From Pseudomonadota bacterium (lineage in GTDB: Bacteria > Pseudomonadota > Alphaproteobacteria > Rhizobiales > Methylopilaceae): 26,097 nt of DNA. Each line of letters opens with the position of its first letter. Positions within the stretch are counted from its first letter, which is position 1. Shown here piece after piece: positions 23,630 to 26,097 of the stretch. A program made the translations under genes and the position numbers. The notes below the pieces were generated by a model. The model was not told the DNA's origin. It saw nothing but the letters and a program-made list of their open reading frames with translations, and did not search any database. The stretch spans positions 1 through 26,097 of the forward strand of contig JAEZCD010000234.1 of the NCBI GenBank assembly GCA_023430145.1. The letters run 5' to 3'.

Positions 23630-24706
23630 ATGCCGTCCCTATTCGACTCTATCCGCCTCGGCGCGATCGACGCCGCGAACCGCATCTTCATGGCGCCGCT
23701 GACGCGCGGCCGGGCGACCCGCGAGCACGTGCCGACGCCGCTGATGGCCGAGTATTACGGCCAGCGGGCCGGTGCCGGCCTCATCATCTCGGAGGCGACC
23801 GGGATCAGCCGCCAGGGCCTCGGCTGGGCTTTCGCGCCCGGCCTGTGGACGCGGGCGCAGGTCGAAGGCTGGAAGCCGGTCACCGAAGCGGTGCATGGCA
23901 AGGGCGGAAAGATCGTCGCGCAGCTCTGGCACATGGGCCGCATCGTCCATCCGAGCTTTCTGGACGGGGAGCCCGGCGTATCCGCCTCCGCCACGCGGGC
24001 GCCGGGCGATGCGCACACTTATGCCGGCAAGCAGCCGCACGCGACGGCGCGAGCGCTGCGGGCGGACGAGATCCCCGGCATTCTCGACGACTACCGGCAC
24101 GCGGCCCGCAATGCCATGGAAGCCGGGTTCGACGGCGTGCAGATTCACGCCGCCAACGGCTATCTGATCGACCAGTTCCTGCGCGACGGCGCCAATCTCC
24201 GCACCGACGCCTACGGCGGCACGATCGAGAACCGCATCCGTCTCCTGCGTGAGGTGACGACGGCCGTCGCCGACGCGGTCGGCCCCGAGCGGACCGGGGT
24301 TCGGCTGTCGCCGAACGGGGTCAGCAACGGCGTCAACGACAGCTACCCCGAGGCCCTGTTCCCTGCCGCCGCGGCGGTGCTGGCGGAGATCGGCATCGCC
24401 TTCCTCGAGCTGCGCGAGCCGGGTCCGGACGGCACCCGCGGCAAGCCGGACCGGCCGCCGATCGCCCCCGCCATCCGCAAGGCTTTTGCAGGCCCGCTGG
24501 TGCTCAACTCCGACTATGATTTCGCAAAGGGCCAGGCCGCCCTCGATGCCGGCGCTGCCGACGCGATCGCCTTCGGCCGTACCTTCCTCGCCAATCCGGA
24601 CCTGCCGTACCGGTTCGCGCGGGGCATCCCGCTGCAGAAGGACGTGATGGAGACCTGGTACAGCCAGGGGCCGGCCGGCTACACGGACTATCCGACGGTC
24701 GCGTGA
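23630..24706 (+). CDS. Old Yellow Enzyme family FMN-dependent ene-reductase (NemA-like)
   Basis: 358-residue FMN oxidoreductase that reduces activated alkenes, nitroesters and quinones with NAD(P)H in the cytoplasm. The start MPSLFDSIRLGAIDAANRIFMAPLTRGRA is typical, as are YYGQRAGAGLIISEATGIS, AQLWHMGRI, the active-site GVQIHAANGYLIDQFLRDGAN with the substrate-binding His-Asn pair, RTDAYGGTIENR, and the FMN phosphate region GAADAIAFGRTFLANPDLP. The length matches the family (about 360). In-frame codons upstream to 23405 cross the palindromic leader and do not resemble the family, so ATG 23630 is chosen; the ribosome binding site is weak. It is followed by the citrate-synthase-like gene 107 bases later on the same strand, but whether they share a transcript is unclear. 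Confidence 0.95.
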   Translation: MPSLFDSIRLGAIDAANRIFMAPLTRGRATREHVPTPLMAEYYGQRAGAGLIISEATGISRQGLGWAFAPGLWTRAQVEGWKPVTEAVHGKGGKIVAQLWHMGRIVHPSFLDGEPGVSASATRAPGDAHTYAGKQPHATARALRADEIPGILDDYRHAARNAMEAGFDGVQIHAANGYLIDQFLRDGANLRTDAYGGTIENRIRLLREVTTAVADAVGPERTGVRLSPNGVSNGVNDSYPEALFPAAAAVLAEIGIAFLELREPGPDGTRGKPDRPPIAPAIRKAFAGPLVLNSDYDFAKGQAALDAGAADAIAFGRTFLANPDLPYRFARGIPLQKDVMETWYSQGPAGYTDYPTVA

Positions 24707-24813
24707 TCTGCTCGGCCCGCCGAGCGGGGAGAAGCGCTCGTCCGGTGGCCGGAACGCCCGGTTCCGGCTATCGGAGGGCGCACGAGGCCGCATCTCCACG
24801 GAAGGGCATAGCG

Positions 24814-25965
24814 ATGGTCGCTGCGATGGAAGCTCCGAAGCCGAAAAAATCCGTCGCCCTGTCGGGCGTCGTCGCCGGCAACACGGCGCTGTGCACCGTT
24901 GGCCGCACCGGCAACGACCTGCATTACCGCGGCTACGACATTCTCGACGTCGCCGAGCGCTGCGAGTTCGAGGAGATCGCCCACCTGCTCGTGCACGGCA
25001 CGCTGCCGACCCTCTCGCAACTCGCCGCCTACAAGCAGAAGCTGCGGCGGCTGCGCGGCCTGCCCGCGGCCGTGAAGGGCGCGCTCGAGCTGCTGCCGGC
25101 CGCGAGCCATCCGATGGACGTCATGCGCACCGGCGTCTCGGCGCTCGGCGCGGTGCTGCCGGAGGCGCATGACCACGACGCCGCCGGCGCCCGCGACATC
25201 GCCGACCGGCTCATGGCCTGCCTCGGGCCGATGCTGCTCTACTGGTACCATTTTTCCCAGAACGGCCGCCGCATCGACACCGACTCCGACGAGGACTCGA
25301 TCGGCGGCCACTTCCTCGCGCTGCTGCACGGAGAGCGGCCGGACGCCGAGGCCGTGCGGGCGATGCACACCTCGCTGATCCTTTACGCGGAGCACGAGTT
25401 CAACGCCTCGACCTTCACGGCCCGCATGGTGGCGGGCACCGGCTCGGACATGTATTCGGCCATCACGGCCGCCATCGGCGCGCTGCGCGGCCCCAAGCAC
25501 GGCGGCGCCAACGAGGCGGCGTTCGAGATCCAGCGCCGCTACGCCTCCGCCGAGGAAGCGGAGGCCGACATCCGCCGCCGGCTCGCGGCCAAAGAGGTCA
25601 TCATCGGCTTCGGCCACCCGGTCTACACGATCGCCGACCCGCGCAACCGCATCATCAAGGAGGTCGCCCGGCGGCTGTCGGACGAGGCCGGCGCAAAAAC
25701 GCTGTTCGAGGTCGCCGACCGCATCGAGGCAGTGATGGCGGCCGAGAAGAAGATGTTCGCCAATCTCGACTGGTTCTCGGCCGTCGCCTACCACCGGCTC
25801 GGCGTGCCGACGGCGATGTTCACGCCGCTGTTCGTCGTCTCCCGTACCTCCGGCTGGGCGGCGCACGTCATCGAGCAGCGCATCGACAACCGCATCATCC
25901 GCCCCTCGGCAAATTATGTCGGGCCGGAGAATCTCGGCTTCGTGCCGATCGAGGCGCGGGGGTAA
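24814..25965 (+). CDS. prpC: 2-methylcitrate synthase / citrate synthase family protein
   Basis: 383-residue citrate-synthase fold enzyme that joins an acyl-CoA (propionyl- or acetyl-CoA) with oxaloacetate. ALCTVGRTGNDLHYRGYDILDVAERCEFEEIAHLLVHG, catalytic-region AEHEFNASTFTARM, GPKHGGANEA and IIGFGHPVY are visible; EHEFNASTFTAR and a length near 380 favour the methylcitrate synthase group over the hexameric housekeeping enzyme. GGAAGGG lies 8 bases before the ATG. No prpB or prpD gene lies beside it in the window, although one could follow beyond the right edge. The role in propionate use through the methylcitrate cycle is likely but not certain; some members prefer acetyl-CoA. Confidence 0.85.
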   Translation: MVAAMEAPKPKKSVALSGVVAGNTALCTVGRTGNDLHYRGYDILDVAERCEFEEIAHLLVHGTLPTLSQLAAYKQKLRRLRGLPAAVKGALELLPAASHPMDVMRTGVSALGAVLPEAHDHDAAGARDIADRLMACLGPMLLYWYHFSQNGRRIDTDSDEDSIGGHFLALLHGERPDAEAVRAMHTSLILYAEHEFNASTFTARMVAGTGSDMYSAITAAIGALRGPKHGGANEAAFEIQRRYASAEEAEADIRRRLAAKEVIIGFGHPVYTIADPRNRIIKEVARRLSDEAGAKTLFEVADRIEAVMAAEKKMFANLDWFSAVAYHRLGVPTAMFTPLFVVSRTSGWAAHVIEQRIDNRIIRPSANYVGPENLGFVPIEARG

Positions 25966-25988
25966 TCCTCCCTCGCAATCCTCGCCCC

Positions 25989-26042
25989 CGTCGTCATCCT
26001 CCGCTCCGTCGTCATCCTCCGCTCCGTCGTCATCCTCCGCGA
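25989..26042. repeat. Three tandem copies of an 18-base repeat
   Basis: CGTCGTCATCCTCCGCTC occurs at 25989-26006 and 26007-26024, and a third copy, ending GA instead of TC, at 26025-26042. The third copy is the left end of a palindromic element, so the tandem units look like repeated starts of that element. They lie just after the methylcitrate synthase stop. Confidence 0.85.
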
Positions 26043-26097
26043 AGGCGGAGGATCCAGCTTCTTCCTCGCGTTCGGGGTGAGAGCTGGGTCCTCCGCC
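26025..26097. repeat. Palindromic repeat of the 'cgtcatcctccgc' type, cut by the right edge
   Basis: ATCCTCCGC (26032-26040) pairs with GCGGAGGAT (26045-26053) around GAAG, and AGCTT near 26056 is followed by AGCTGGGTCCTCCGCC at the edge. This is the same plan as the element at 3406-3496 (ATCCTGCGC with GCGCAGGAT, then GATGGGTCCTGCGG). The right half lies beyond the window. Confidence 0.7.

Noticed and set aside
25989..26042. CRISPR-like array from the tandem 18-base repeats
   Set aside because: The units abut with no spacers and no cas genes are present; they belong to the palindromic element.

Overview
The window is about 26 kb of very GC-rich DNA, dense with genes. Family content (SorC sugar regulator, duplicated peptide-binding proteins, split transketolase) and intergenic palindromes of the 'cattgcgagcgaagcgaagcaatccag' type suggest an alphaproteobacterium, probably of the order Hyphomicrobiales (Rhizobiales). 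That placement is inferred from style and was not tested by comparison. No rRNA, tRNA, CRISPR array, prophage or insertion sequence was seen.

Left block (1-8.8 kb): a sugar or polyol utilisation locus. On the minus strand, a two-subunit transketolase (N-terminal half, then C-terminal half, overlapping as ATGA) is followed 4 bases later by an FGGY sugar kinase that runs off the left edge. A second minus-strand operon encodes a ribose-type ABC importer (binding protein, double ATPase, permease). A SorC/EryD-like regulator is divergent from the importer. The two operon promoters share an unusual AT-rich motif with the same spacing in an otherwise GC-rich region, so I propose that the SorC protein controls both. 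The gene set resembles D-apiose/apulose-type pathways (kinase plus split transketolase plus importer), but the substrate is not proven. Between the operons lie two palindromic repeat elements and a small secreted Tyr/Gly-rich protein gene.

Middle block (8.8-21.4 kb): a minus-strand array of eight genes flanked by two GntR/FCD regulators. It encodes a C45 (penicillin acyltransferase-like) amidohydrolase, a peptide-type binding protein, two permeases, a fused double ATPase, an M20 amidohydrolase, a second paralogous binding protein, and a serine beta-lactamase-fold hydrolase. Four genes are joined by ATGA overlaps. The combination suggests import and hydrolysis of an amide or peptide-like compound by three unrelated hydrolase folds. 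The regulator at the right end carries two consecutive winged-helix domains, which is unusual.

Right block (21.2-26.1 kb): an alpha/beta-hydrolase whose reading frame probably breaks at a G8 run, a membrane-anchored DUF5662 protein, an Old Yellow Enzyme preceded by strong dyads, and a methylcitrate-synthase-like gene followed by tandem 18-base repeats that run into another palindromic element at the right edge.
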